From contig BCKC01000002.1 of NCBI GenBank assembly GCA_001600455.1, forward strand, positions 2,370,171 to 2,434,170: a DNA stretch of 64,000 nt. Reading direction: 5' to 3'. The translations under genes and the position numbers were made by a program. The stretch comes from Endocalyx cinctus. Taxonomy: Eukaryota; Ascomycota; Sordariomycetes; Amphisphaeriales; Apiosporaceae. Each line of letters starts with the position of its first letter. Position 1 is the stretch's first letter. Positions 23,893-35,068 of this stretch are shown piece after piece. The notes under the pieces are model-generated. The model did no database searches. It was given only the letters and a program-made list of their open reading frames with translations, and was not told the origin of the DNA.

Positions 23893-25607
23893 ATGCCCGA
23901 CTCGAAGACAACTGGAGCAACACTGGGGAAGGCCCCTCGGTCAAAGCGTCTCCGAAAGCTTGGCAGCAAGTAAGTCTCAGTATATGAAATAAATCTTGCT
24001 GATCCTTTATCGCCTCGGAGCTAACCATAGATAACAGTGAAGGATATCAACTAGCATTGTACATATTAAACTATTATCGCGGTACATCCATCTCCTGTCG
24101 CTACACAATCCCGCCGGAGCTTGTCGGCTCTGAAGTCCGTGCGGAGCTCATGCGTAAAGTTGAGACGGCAATCACCGATGTAGTCCTCAAGCACGCCGTC
24201 TTGCAAGTCGGTATCCGTAAGGCCCGCTCCTCCAGGCCTAGGTGGGTTCGGCTCGAAAGTATCAATTTACGACGGCACATAGAATGGAGATTCTTAGATG
24301 ATGCTACCAAAGACATTGAATCGGTATTGAGAGACACAATCGAAGCGCAGCTCGATACATCATTCACCGAGCTTGAAAAGCGTCCCGGTTGGAGGATTAT
24401 CCTCTTGCAGCAGTCCGGCACCGACGTCCTGGAAATTATTTTTACCTGGAACCATCCAAACGCAGATGGTACAAGCGGGAAGATCTTTCACCGAGATCTT
24501 TTTCAGAGCCTCAACTCTCAAAAAGCAACAACAGACTCCACGCAAGGCGCGCCCATCGAAGTTATCAAGCTACAGAGTTCAAGTGCGAACTTCCCACCGC
24601 CAATCGACCGCTTAATACCGCTTCCACTAGATTTTAAATGGACTTTGAAGACTATATGGCAGGAGAGTAAACCACTGCGACTTTACACGAGCCCTTGCCA
24701 GGCGAACTGGGCGCCGATCCGCACATCGCCCTACAAGACTCAATTCAGAAATTTCACTATTGGGAAACGCATACTCTCCAAGATATTAAAAGCGTGCAGA
24801 GATCATCGGACTACGCTTACCGGGCTCCTGCACGGACTCATGCTAGTTTCCCTCTCTTCACGTCTAGATCAGCAGGCTGCGCCCGGCTTCCGTAGCATAA
24901 CGGCCACAAACTTGCGGCGATACCTTCCCAGCAAGCCCGCCGATTATCCATGGATGGAGCCCGATCGGACAATGTGCAATTATGTGTCAAGTATGAAGCA
25001 CGAATTCGACTCGGAGCTTGTGTCTCAGATCCGGTCCTGTCTATTACTATTAGTACCTCCTGTCTCGTCAACGGAAGATGGCGGTGGCCGTCGGAGTTAT
25101 TACTATCACCATCTATCCACTGATCTCGTGAGGCTCTCATGGTTTGCTGCCGTCCAGGCGCGGAACGAAATTTCAGAAAGGATGAAAACAGGTGTAAAAA
25201 ACGACGTCGTAGGTGCCATGAAGTTCGTAATGGATTGGCGGTCACAGACGAAGCAGGCGGCTCGACGACCGCGTCAGAGCTCCTGGACAATCACAAACCT
25301 TGGCACTCTAGGAACGGATGATGGCGGGAAAAGGTCAAAGTCTAAGAAGGACGATAATAACGATAACACCGACGACAATAACAACAACAACAACAGTGGC
25401 GAAAAGAAATGGTCCCTTCGTAGCGCTCTTTTCGGTGTAAGTGCCGAAGCGGCTGGATCTGCAATTTTGATTTCGCTGATGAGCGTCCCGGGTGAAAATC
25501 TCACCGTGGGAGGAAGCTGGCAGGATTGCATTCTTGAACTGTCCCTGGGAGAGGGTATCATGGGTGATTTGGAGAGATGGTTGGTTCAGATAGGAACCCA
25601 GGATTAG
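23893..25607 (+). CDS. HxxxD acyltransferase 2 (paralogue of acyltransferase 1)
   Basis: Exon 1 is 23893-23969 and exon 2 is 24038-25607, with a 68-nt phase-2 intron; 548 aa. It aligns by eye along its whole length with the gene at 6069-7681: YRGTSISCR, LKHAVLQVG, the catalytic WNHPNADGTSG (His165, Asp169), APIRTSPYKTQF, TGLLHGLM, RPRQSSW, FGVSAEAAGS and GDLERWLVQIG. Differences are a low-complexity Asp/Asn-rich insert before WSLRSALFG (25330-25400) and LSLGEG in place of the other copy's LDFGES near the C-terminus. The HxxxD pair is intact, so catalysis is plausible. The two copies probably arose by duplication within the cluster and may acylate different positions. Substrates are unknown. 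Confidence 0.82.
25330..25400 (+). repeat. low-complexity Asp/Asn-coding tract inside acyltransferase 2
   Basis: A GAY/AAY-rich tract encodes a Lys/Ser-rich then Asp/Asn-rich segment between the conserved NLGTLG and WSLRSALFG. The paralogue has a shorter acidic loop at the same point, so this is probably a surface loop grown by repeat slippage. Confidence 0.7.
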
Positions 25608-26650
25608 CGATATTCTCGCAAAAAGGGGCGATCTGACTGTTTGGATGTGTTGCTTGTCCTCCGCAGCATAAACCCGTTTATGTGTCATATCAATCCAAAT
25701 GGTGCGATTAACTGATATTGTTAACCCCAATACCAAGTATATGATTGGATTTATATGCAATCCAAGAATTCTTCCGCCTGCAAGCTGTGGAGCTGGACCA
25801 TACAAGCAAATATCTTCCGATGCAGAATGTCCGAATGAAAGCCCCATACCGGCACTGCCGTTCAGTTTAAATAACTGGACAACACATCTCCAGGCCTTCT
25901 TGGAATCCAGACACGGCATCCTCCGCTTTGGTCATGGTCTCGCCTGTTACCTTACACTTTCCACTCGAGTCACAAGTAAAAACGACTTCGTTATTACCTG
26001 ATAGGTTATAACAGCTTATATCACTAGTCTCCACTCAAATTTTCACTACTTTCCCTCGGTCATTATAAGAGAATGAGGGTACGTTGGAGTGTAGGACAGC
26101 GCAGTTACGTAGACGGAGCTTAGCAATGAGACAGGGATGTATTTTAAGAGTCGGATAACTATTGCATTGATTTTTAACCTTCTATTCTATCTATCCAGGT
26201 CGAAAGCCCTCCCTCATATAGACGTATCCTACTAGGGCTACCCTCTGGGTAGCCCTAGACACGCACCATAGTCCCCGTGATATCTGAGACCCGGACAGTC
26301 ATCTTCAACTTCCGGCTATCATCTTTGTAGACATACCAATGATTGCTAGGTATGAATGGAATGACTCCACACGTCATCACAATCAGCATTAATAGATGTG
26401 ACGGAGAAGTGGGACTGAATAGGATCTGGTTTTGGAGGCCTAAAATTAAGGGGTGGGATCAAGCTTACTGGCCCGGTCTGAGAGATTGACCAATCCCGTA
26501 ATTACGTATTACCAGCTCAGGAAGAATTATAAATAAGGTACTGAGCTCCCGTTCGATTCATAGAAATAGATATTTCCTTAAGCCATAATTCAATGAGATA
26601 TTTACATAGTACAATCAATATGATTGCCAAGCTCCCAATCCACATCCATA
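25608..26650. other. intergenic with a perfect hairpin
   Basis: Downstream of acyltransferase 2. Open frames here show no family signature. It contains a perfect 12-bp inverted repeat at 26232-26258. It may hold remnants of the missing 5' part of the P450 relic, but I could not recognise them. Confidence 0.5.
26232..26258. repeat. perfect 12-bp inverted repeat with 3-nt loop
   Basis: CTAGGGCTACCC at 26232-26243 pairs perfectly with GGGTAGCCCTAG at 26247-26258 across the loop TCT. It lies between acyltransferase 2 and a P450 relic and is not tied to a supported gene. Confidence 0.85.
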
Positions 26651-27094
26651 AGCTCTAATACTTTGATAATCAATACCAATTCTAGGAAGAACGCGTATTG
26701 GATGATGTCCTATCTGCTTCAAAATCCGGCATTGATGGATGTTGTCCGTCGTGAGACCGCGGGGGCATTGCGAAAAGACCAAAACATTGACTTCGGACAC
26801 CTACATAACTTAGTCCCAAGACTAGAAAATATGTGGAAAGAGATGCTCCGACTTGTCACAGAAGACACGGTGATTGGAAATAAGATCTTGCGCAAGGGCA
26901 ACTGGCTTATCACACCGTACCGCCAGTTACATATGGACGAGACCGTTTAAGGCAAGTCAGTAACTCAGTTCCACCCGGAGCGTTTTGCCGAAAAAAAACC
27001 AGCCTAACTAGCTAATAATAATAACTACCGCCCCTTTGGTGGAGGTACTATTATGTGTCGGGGCTTTAGACTTAAAACTGAAGTTTTTGGATAA
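26651..27094 (+). pseudogene. cytochrome P450 relic (C-terminal third)
   Basis: One reading frame encodes P450 landmarks in order: INTNSRKNAYWMM (I-helix region), LLQNPALMDVVRRETAG, LENMWKEMLRLV (ExxR region), GNWLITPYRQLHMDETV, then FHPERFA and the heme loop YRPFGGGTIMCRGF with its cysteine. In-frame TAA codons fall after DETV (26948-26950), after EKKPA and after EVFG, the last at 27092. The first two-thirds of a normal P450 is absent. The spacing resembles the fungal CYP7/CYP8-like type, but that is only an impression. No start codon or splice signals make it functional. It sits beside another broken oxidase gene, suggesting loss of a tailoring step. Confidence 0.75.
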
Positions 27095-27669
27095 CTGCGT
27101 AAATTACTTCTAAGAAATGAACTGATATAACATACATTATACTTTATAATCATAATCGATTCCGTAATGTTTACTATTAGTTAAGTACTTATGCTTAACT
27201 ACATGTAGGTACGCCATAAGAAAATGTATTCGCCACTCAAGCAGACAAGTTGCATAGTACTACTGTGTACCAGATACATTTCTTCCTCTTCTTAAAACCA
27301 CACCCTCTTGCCTGAAAATATTTTGGGATGCTTAGGTATTGATATGTTACATTGCATGTTTTGAGCACAATGTCAGTTCCCTTAATTCTTTGGGGGGCTT
27401 TTCTAATTGAACAGTAGGCAAGGAGAGTAGGCACGGTATCGATTCATTCTTGTAATAAGCTGTAGCTACATGGGTGCTTCTTACGGCCATTTATCTGAGG
27501 GCCTCTACTAGTCTTCCTTATTCTCTCTTTGAACCGGCTGGGACAGTCTCCTTCTGATAAATACCTTTCACTTCTTTCTTCTATATTTTCAGATTTGGTC
27601 AATAATCTAGTCTTGTTTATCCCGTGAATCTACCTTACATCTATCTCGCTATGGCCAAAAACCTGGAGA
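27095..27669. other. intergenic between two relics
   Basis: AT-rich and non-coding as far as I can see. It could contain decayed N-terminal sequence of the GMC relic, but no FAD-binding GxGxxG motif is readable. Confidence 0.45.
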
Positions 27670-28507
27670 GATACCCTTTCCAATTTGGGTTTCCCTGTGT
27701 CGATGAACCCATTCTCTGGCACAATACACGGTGCTCATATGGACCCGGAAACCGTGCATCCTGTAACAAGGCAGAGGAGCTATGCTGGCTCAGCCTACCT
27801 GGAGCCAACCCGGTCGCGCAGCAATTTGACTATTTGGACTGGGGCGTTAGTCGAGAAGATTCTCTTCGATCAAAGTGGTAGTGGTGCCCCTGTGGCCACT
27901 AGTGTCCAGTATTCCCGAGGAGATGTTGGAAATACCGTGAAGACTCGCAAGGAAGTTATCTTGGCCGCTGGGTCCATTCAAACTCCTAAGATATTGGAAA
28001 TGTCAGGTATCGGTAATAGCGAGCTGCTTGGGCGCCTTGGAATCGACGTCGTGGTAAACAATGCCCATGTGGGGGAAAATCCTCAGAACCATGTGTACCT
28101 AGCCTTAGCATCTCAAGCGGCCAAGCAGAAGCAGGATGGGTTCGAAACCTTAGATGCGCTAGTCCAACAAGATCCAGCGGCTATCGCTACGGCGCAAGAG
28201 GCTTTGATGAAAGGACTGGGCCCTCTCACCGGAGCCAATACCTCTTCCCGTTTTCTGTTCAGAAGCTGGAAAGCAGGAGCTCGATCAACATTTCAGGAGT
28301 TACAGTCAAGAAGCGGACTTAGGGAATCTGCCCCGAGAGATTGGGGGTGTAGTCGATGAGAAGTGCCGCGTGTATGGCTGTAAGAATCTCCGCGTTTGTG
28401 ACCTGAGTATTGTTCTCGTCATTCCTCGATGCAATACCCAAGCCGCAGCGTATGGAGTTGCGGAGCATGCCGCGAAGATAATTAAGTCTGACCTCCGTGC
28501 GATTTAA
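27670..28507 (+). pseudogene. GMC oxidoreductase relic (FAD-dependent)
   Basis: From about 27670 the sequence matches the GMC middle region: MGFPVSMNPFSGT, RSYAGSAYLEP, NLTIWTGALVEKILF, KEVILAAGSIQTPKILEMSG and VGENPQNH, in the frame of 27685. This frame stops at 28359. The C-terminal GMC block appears in the +1-shifted frame from about 28307: LPREIGGVVDEKCRVYG, KNLRVCDLS, NTQAAAYGVAEHAAK, ending at 28507. The N-terminal FAD-binding domain and most of the substrate domain (about 200 residues between the two blocks) are missing. A normal enzyme has about 600 residues, and here only some 270 remain in two frames. It is therefore almost certainly non-functional. Together with the adjacent P450 relic it suggests degeneration of an older oxidative step. 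Confidence 0.75.
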
Positions 28508-28813
28508 TGACGCTAAAGCAGCCGACGTAACTACTTTTTAGATTTATTTTTTATGCTGTGTAAGGAAAACCATGTTTAACTATTTTAGTAGGCTGAGAAT
28601 GAATGAAATTAAGCACCAATATTGACCGCTGTTTATTGTCATAATTTTGGTAATCTGAATTATCTTAGATGTAGATAAGATCCACGTCTCACGACGGCTA
28701 CATATGCGGCTCTCTGGGAAAGGCTCGTTAACTAGTTTGACTAATCAGTTCAAATACATGACAGCTTATTCCCAGTACAAGTTTCTATAAAGAATTGAAT
28801 TCTCCGGCAGACC
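28508..28813. other. short convergent intergenic region
   Basis: About 300 bp between the GMC relic and the 3' end of the intact P450. Nothing recognised. Confidence 0.5.
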
Positions 28814-30559
28814 CTACAGTTCCCGGAATACTAAGTTTGGTCCATCATGCGTCGCCGATATCATATCGTAAAGTTGAAATTCCTCTCGTCGCTCTCGCCC
28901 ACGACCCAGACCAGGCCCTCCCTCTCCCACTCTAGCTAGTTTCCCCGGCGCAGTCTCAAAATCGAATTTTCTGAGGGTTTTAGCTACTACAAGACTAGCT
29001 TGCATATATGCCATTGCCTTCCCAGCGCAATTGCGGGCACCAAGCGAAAATGGTATGAAAGCATCTTGCATGAGTCTTCTCTGTTCCGCCGATATACTCG
29101 GATCGATCCAACGCTCCGGATGGAATTTGAAGGGGTCGGGGAAGTACTCAGGATTATGGTGAAGTGCGTATACACTTACCCCAATCTGAGTGTCGGGAGG
29201 TATGACTTCTCCATCAATGACGAGGGGTTCCCCGGATTTATCTCCGGGTGCAAGCTGTCGCCACAGGGTTCCCGACGCCGGTGGAGATATACGTAATGTC
29301 TCGTCGATACAAGCTCTGAGATACCGACAGCTCGCCAGCTTTGGACCTGACTTGATCTCGACGTCTGTCTCAAACGTCGTACGAATCTCATTCGATAACT
29401 TTAGGTAAACAGCCGGGTTTCGCGCTAGGTAGAAAAACAGAGCACTAAGTAACGTCGCCGTCGTGTCGCCGCCCGCGAGGAAAAAGAATGTAGCCTCTGA
29501 CCAGATATCGCTTCCCTGTTTATACTCTCCGTTAGGATTAATCTGATCAGCGAGAATAGAGTAAAGATCGCGCCTGCAATCTTTTCCTTCGGCGACGCGA
29601 GAGGCGATCATCTTCTCGATCGTCTTGAAATATCGTCGCACCTCCCTAGCGGCGAGTCGTTCAAGGATCCAGTAAATGCCCAGCTTCTGGACGAGGGGGA
29701 ATTGTAAGAATAAGTTGCTACGAAAGCTCCCAGAGACATGTGCCGCGAGGAGAAAATCTTTACTTGGATCTGTCTGAGAATTGATGTGATAGCCGAAAGC
29801 GAGAAGTCCGACAACGTCCATACCAAGGCGTTTAAACTTCTTCGTCATATTCACCGGTTGACCCATAGACTCAGATAGTGTATTGAGGAGGATGTCTATC
29901 TCGCCCGCCATGGTGGGCTCGAATTTTCTCATCGAATGCTCCGATATAGCTTGGCCTACAAGCCTCCGTTTAGCGCGATGACTTTCTCTATCCGTGACAT
30001 TGAAAACGTTAAATACTCCCGGTGTGACAGACGTATGTTCATACGCTTGAGATTTAGTTAATCTTCCATTAAGATAAATATCTTATGAATAGTGTCAGTA
30101 GTGAAGAAACAAAAAAAAAAAAAAAAAACATTTTCTAGTTCATTCGGTGAATCAATTAATTACCTTGAATTGCTCTGGTCGAGCTAAACACCAACTTGTT
30201 TGGCCCATGGCGAATAACAGAACCTAGAAAATGTAAGGACCATGTTTTTCAACTCATCTTTCAGAAATGAGTGTTGCATACCGTACTTCAAATGATCAAG
30301 TCGCGTCCGGGTATGGATTGACATTAAAATAGCTAAATATCCGCCATAAGCATCAGTGAGCTTAGCGACAAGAGGCCCGGGATATTTTCGGAGAGGATGG
30401 AGAGTTAAACGGTAAGCGAATAGTAGAAAAAGCTTCAATAGAGTTTAGTTCATGAGTAAGTTTGCACATTTTTCAACACAGGTAGGTATTGCTTACGTAG
30501 GAGAAGAGCACTCTTATCCCGATGGATGGGATCATGAAGAAAGGGGAGGTAAAATCCAT
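28814..30559 (-). CDS. cytochrome P450 monooxygenase
   Basis: Heme-thiolate monooxygenase, probably ER-anchored. Exons run 30559-30497, 30432-30282, 30223-30164 and 30081-28814 (introns 64, 58 and 82 nt; phases 0, 1, 1), giving 513 aa from the ATG at 30559. The N-terminus is hydrophobic, then LHPLRKYPGPL (proline hinge near residue 40). The I-helix AGGDTT lies at 294-299, ExxR is ETLR at 352-355, PERW follows near 413, and the heme loop is FSLGARNCAG with Cys443. All catalytic landmarks are present, so it should be active. The 82-nt third intron holds an 18-nt homopolymer. Its position between the relics and the Zn2Cys6 regulator supports a role in oxidising the cluster product, which is inferred. 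The subfamily cannot be assigned from reading alone. Confidence 0.9.
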
Positions 30560-31768
30560 TTTGAAGGTAAAAGGATTACATAGAGCAGCCTACTGCCACC
30601 AATATCTGAGTACAGCGAGCTTGAAAATATTGAAATGAATATACCGAGAAGATTCATGGGTAGTGGTAGAACCCCATGTGTTCTAGAAACTTATAAAAAG
30701 CCAATGTGTCCCTGCGAACTACGTACCAACGTTGTGGTGATCACAGCATGTTAAACTTGCCCAACAGTTACATTCTAAAAATAGTTATCCAAGAGTAGCC
30801 TATAAGAGCATGAATGCAAATTACGATCCAACCTTCTGAAGGTCACTTATTGATTAGTTGGAATTAAAACCCCTCAACCAACTGCTAAATTGTTAGAGTC
30901 CAAGCCAACAGTGTGCAGTTGGTTGATAAGTTATCAGCTACCCAAGTGTTTGTGCAGGTGGGTTATAACCTCCTTGCATGAGTAAGTACTTGTACGGCGA
31001 GTGCCAGAAATAAACAATGGCACGATTCGATTTTTACCCAAATGACATTACATACACACCTTGAATCAATCTTCTTTTTTTTTTTTTTGACATTTTAAAC
31101 TAGCTCTACCATAGCTAGGGCTTCGTAACGAATCTCACCAATGATGATCGCCTCGGCAAGCGTGTAACGAGGGCGACGCCATAGATCTGACGGAGGGTTG
31201 GAGTCGAGGAGCTTGAACTGCTCATAGACTTAATACAAAACCTTCGCGTCGATGAATCCGATCCTCGAGAGTACTGCTGAAGAAGGGCAGACGAAGTATC
31301 GGCACGTTTCAGAGACTGCGAAGATTATCGGCTCCTTCATGCAGGGTTTGGGTTTCACTGGCATAGGAATATCCAAATATATTTTACACGAACCACTGCA
31401 ACTAGGGGGAAGGTTCAGGCGAGAGCGCGAACCAGAGCCGTTTACTAGCGAGAGCTCTATCTCGTGTATCTGTTCAAAGCTGATCGTCAAATAAGGCATG
31501 CACTAACTAGAGAAAGAGAGGCGAGTCTTAAAATGAAATCTATTTTGAGTCTTTTCAGCGGAAAGGCATTATTTGTTTTGACTTAAATGACGGTATGATG
31601 GAAGCTTGTGCGGGCTTCGCACCCACCAAAAATTACATCGATAAAGTCGCGGCGACTCACCCTTTGATACCCATGCTCGTATTTTCCCCAAAGACCATTG
31701 ACCTTATCCCCGTGATAACCTTCACTCTTAGAAAGAACAGATATGCATCTTTCGAAAATGAAACCCCA
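30560..31768. other. intergenic, no gene recognised
   Basis: About 1.2 kb upstream of the P450 and downstream of the Zn2Cys6 gene. Two small open frames (31252-31494 plus and 31595-31786 plus) have no recognisable family. It includes a T-tract near 31075-31090. Confidence 0.45.
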
Positions 31769-34022
31769 TCAGAACTCCCAGGATGAGCCAAACATGTCGG
31801 TGAGCCAAGGCTCGTTAGCCAGGCTCGCTAAAGCCTCTTCGGAAAATAAGCTGTCATCCATGAACTCGATGTTGGTATTATTATNCCCTCCACTACTACT
31901 TTCCGGAGTCTGAATCGCAGCTATCGCTGGTTGTGGCGGCGGTGCTGCTGGTGGAAGTAATCGCGTATCCATTTCCGACGCGAATAAAACCTTGACCGTC
32001 TGCAAGAGGATCCCCATCTTGAAGAAGAGGCCTCTCCTAGGCCCTTCAGTATCGACCAGACCCATTGCGGCGGGGACTCGTTCTATCGCCTCGCGCGAGC
32101 TATCTATCATCTCAAGCACATCCGCGCGCCTCTTCACCTCATCTACGTCCCATCCCGGATCATCGAGGTTGTTGAGCTTGAAGAGGACGACTAAGCAGTG
32201 CAGCCACTGCGAGAAAGCGTCAACGGTTACGCCGAGCCATGCGCTGGAAGGCATGGTCGAAAGAGTTGATTGAAAACGTTCGACGGTTGATAACAAAGTA
32301 TCGAGGTCCTTCAGTCGCTGGTAATGTGACCGGTCCGTCTCGCCGGAGGTTTTTGGCCTGCCTATGAATGATGAACGAACACTCAGTTCAGCATGGTGGA
32401 GGTAAGATTGTGTAGTATCTAAGGAAGAAGTCAGTTGTTTTTTTTGTGTGATAAAATATCACCACATAGAATTGAAATACGAACACTCTGAGAGAACATG
32501 AGAAGGTAGTTTATGCCGAATATCGTCAAGTTGCTTAAGTAAAGCCGACATCAGCATCGCTGACGACGATCTCAAGTTTTCCTTTTCCGAAACATCATCG
32601 CCTGGAGGACTGATGAGCTGGTTGGTAATCAACTGGCACTTGACTTGCATAGCTAGAAGTATATCCATATCAGACTCTCCTTTATCGATGATGCGAAGAC
32701 ATTCATCCAGATAGGGAGACCAGCGAAGAGGTTCTAATTTTCTGTACGTAGCCCAAGTTCTGAATGGCCGTTAGTGATGATCACATCAAATCACATTAAT
32801 ATGAATTGAGGTATGATATGGCTAGTGCACCCGAGGGAGGGGTACTCACGCGGAAGTGAGATGAAAGACAGCAAGTATAGTTCTCCGCTCTTCCATGGTC
32901 CTTACTCTGTTCTTGAGGGCGCTGGGCTGGCTGGAATTCCTGCGACGTGCCACGTCTACGGACGGCTCATGCTGAAGACCCAACTCCGCTGCCATAGACA
33001 CGGCTACCTGAGCCAGCATACCCATGAAAGGCCTATCTTTCTTAAAATAATGGGACCTGATGTTGCTCGGTTAGTGATAAGACATAGAGTAGATCAAAAC
33101 AGTGAGAAAGGTCGAAAATATACCAGGATGAAAAGGCAATGACTCCAAGTAGTAGGTCGAGATCAGCAAAATGCTGACATATTATCCTTTGTGATATGAT
33201 TTGCCATATGGTATCTTCCATCGCAAACTGCTGAGAAACTGATTTGGTAGACAGCGACATGATTACTAGCCAAAGAAATGGCCTATAAAGTCGGAGCTGG
33301 GTCGCATTCATTGGGTAGGGTATATGAACAAAAGGAAAAGCCGGGATGAAGGCTCGACGAAACGTGTCCAACTGCTCTTCAGCTACCTCATCCTGCACAT
33401 CATGTGCCGAAATGTCGTTAAAGACGACAGAGAATGATGTACCAGCATCCGAAGGTCTCAATAAGTGTACCATGGAATCTTCATTATCTACCGTAACTTC
33501 CGGGTAACGGGCTCCAGCAGAGGATGGTAATTCTGAATAACACAAGGACGCGCTTGCGAAAAGCGGTTCAGTGGGGGATACGATCGACGTCGGTTGAGGT
33601 TGATTGCGCGATTCTTTTTCTAGGGCCTGAGAGCGTAGAATTGAAACCAAGTCATCGAGTTTCTCTTCCAACCGACTAGAAGATGACTGGGGCACCGGCT
33701 GCGGAGGAGCCGGAGGAGTCGGAATTGGACTGCGAGTCTTGCGCTTACGAACAGGCGCTGATGGCTCACATACTTTCCCGAGACGATGACATCTAAGAAG
33801 CTTATTTAAAATCACAGCTTAATATACGAAAAATAGCGATTGCTTTTTTTTTTTTCTTTGACTGTAAATGACAGCTTCTAGAAGATTGACATCTTACCGC
33901 TCACATCCCGATCCTTCTAATCGATAGAAACACTTGCACTTCGCTCGAGAGCACCCGGCACAAGCTCTACCATAAGGTGCGGGATTGACTGATTCTGAAT
34001 TTCGTGCTGAGCCTGAACTCAT
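31769..34022 (-). CDS. Zn2Cys6 fungal transcription factor
   Basis: Likely pathway regulator. Exons are 34022-33898, 33792-33124, 33056-32850, 32759-32485 and 32418-31769 (introns 105, 67, 90 and 66 nt), 641 aa. The binuclear zinc cluster is complete: Cys21, 24, 31, 40, 43 and 50 in a Cx2Cx6Cx8Cx2Cx6C spacing, with the first intron splitting codon 42 inside the cluster. A proline-rich linker (PIPTPPAPPQPVPQ) and a likely coiled coil follow. The middle domain looks like the fungal-specific TF domain (LWLVIMSLST, WSHYFKKDRPFMGML, EERRTILAVFHLTSA, RWSPYLDECLRII). The fourth intron needs an unusual GTTCGT donor, so that junction is less certain. One ambiguous base (n at 31885) falls in the last exon. 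Position suggests cluster-specific control, unproven. Confidence 0.85.
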
Positions 34023-34673
34023 ATTACCGCTCTATTGACCGAATAATCAAAGCGTATTATATATTATATATAATACTTTTATTGAGTAAATGCAGCAGGT
34101 ATTTACACCGATAAATAAGACAGTTGTCAGATTAAGCAGCTGAGGTTGAAGATTTGAGGATTCAAGTAATTATTCGGAATAAATTTAACCAATCAAAAAT
34201 AAATATAGTACCCTGTAATATAGTCTAAGCCCGCTATATTTGAATACTTATAGAATATCAAGAAGCTAAATAAGAACACTAATAATCGCCGATATCCGTC
34301 CACCACAAGTGACTACAAGTAAGCTTAGATTTTTCCCCGTCACACATTTGACGACTTCATAGAATAGAATCCCCCCCCCCCCCAACTTGTGCTATTTATG
34401 TAGGCGAAATATCAAAGACTTCAAGGAGATCAGTTGACTATGTCGATTAATTCGAGTTATTTGCAGAAATAAACCCTCATCTCCACGCTTTTCATTGACA
34501 CCTATGTTAAACAACAAACAGAACGCTAAGCGAGCATTCTCTCATAATGCCGAGATTGCCGCGTCAGCTTCGAAGAAAAACCAAATATAACCATTTCAAT
34601 CACGACTGCTGAGTTTCACAGCTCCGATTGAGTTCGACTTTCCACTTTTCCAAAAATGCTTTTCAGCACGGAC
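34023..34673. other. intergenic upstream of the Zn2Cys6 gene
   Basis: AT-rich region containing a poly-C run at about 34372-34383. No gene recognised; it should include the promoter of the regulator. Confidence 0.5.
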
Positions 34674-35000
34674 CTAAGTGCGCTCTCTCCACTCCTTCGC
34701 CTCTATATCAGGTGAGATCATGATGCGCAAGGAGAAGATACAAGAGATTGACTTGAGATTCACGTACGTCAACTCATTTCCTGTCAGATAAATTTCCGTA
34801 TTTTTCTCCCACTTGCCTAGGTGTCCATCGAGCACAGAAACAGCGCGCTTGATCTCGCTTCTGTATCGCTCTAGGACGGAGGGGATCTTTCCGGGACGGT
34901 GCACGGCGAACCAACCCAGTTGACTGATGCAAGAGCCTTATCCGCTACACTGGAAATAAATCCCAGGCTATGCACTCGTGGGTTTCTGCGAAATATGTTT
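34674..35000 (-). pseudogene. glutathione S-transferase-like fragment
   Basis: On the minus strand one frame reads QLGWFAVHRPGKIPSVLERY then EIKRAVSVLDGHL and YLTGNELTYV. This matches by eye the C-terminal helical domain of Ure2-like fungal GSTs. No start codon or complete N-terminal thioredoxin-like domain with the catalytic region could be assembled, and the usual end of the domain after TYADL is not found. It may be a relic or a gene with exons I could not join. Confidence 0.42.
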
Positions 35001-35068
35001 TCGGGTATTAAATGACGTTCTTCGTATGGTTTTAGGGATATATCGTATTGACAGGTGTGCTTAAACAT

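Noticed and set aside
25699..26001. 100-codon plus-strand frame after acyltransferase 2
   Set aside because: No recognisable domain, signal peptide or composition bias; likely chance or 3' UTR.
31230..31786. Small open frames between the P450 and the regulator that might be enzyme fragments
   Set aside because: No motif could be recognised on either strand; a P450 relic was considered but no diagnostic element is present.
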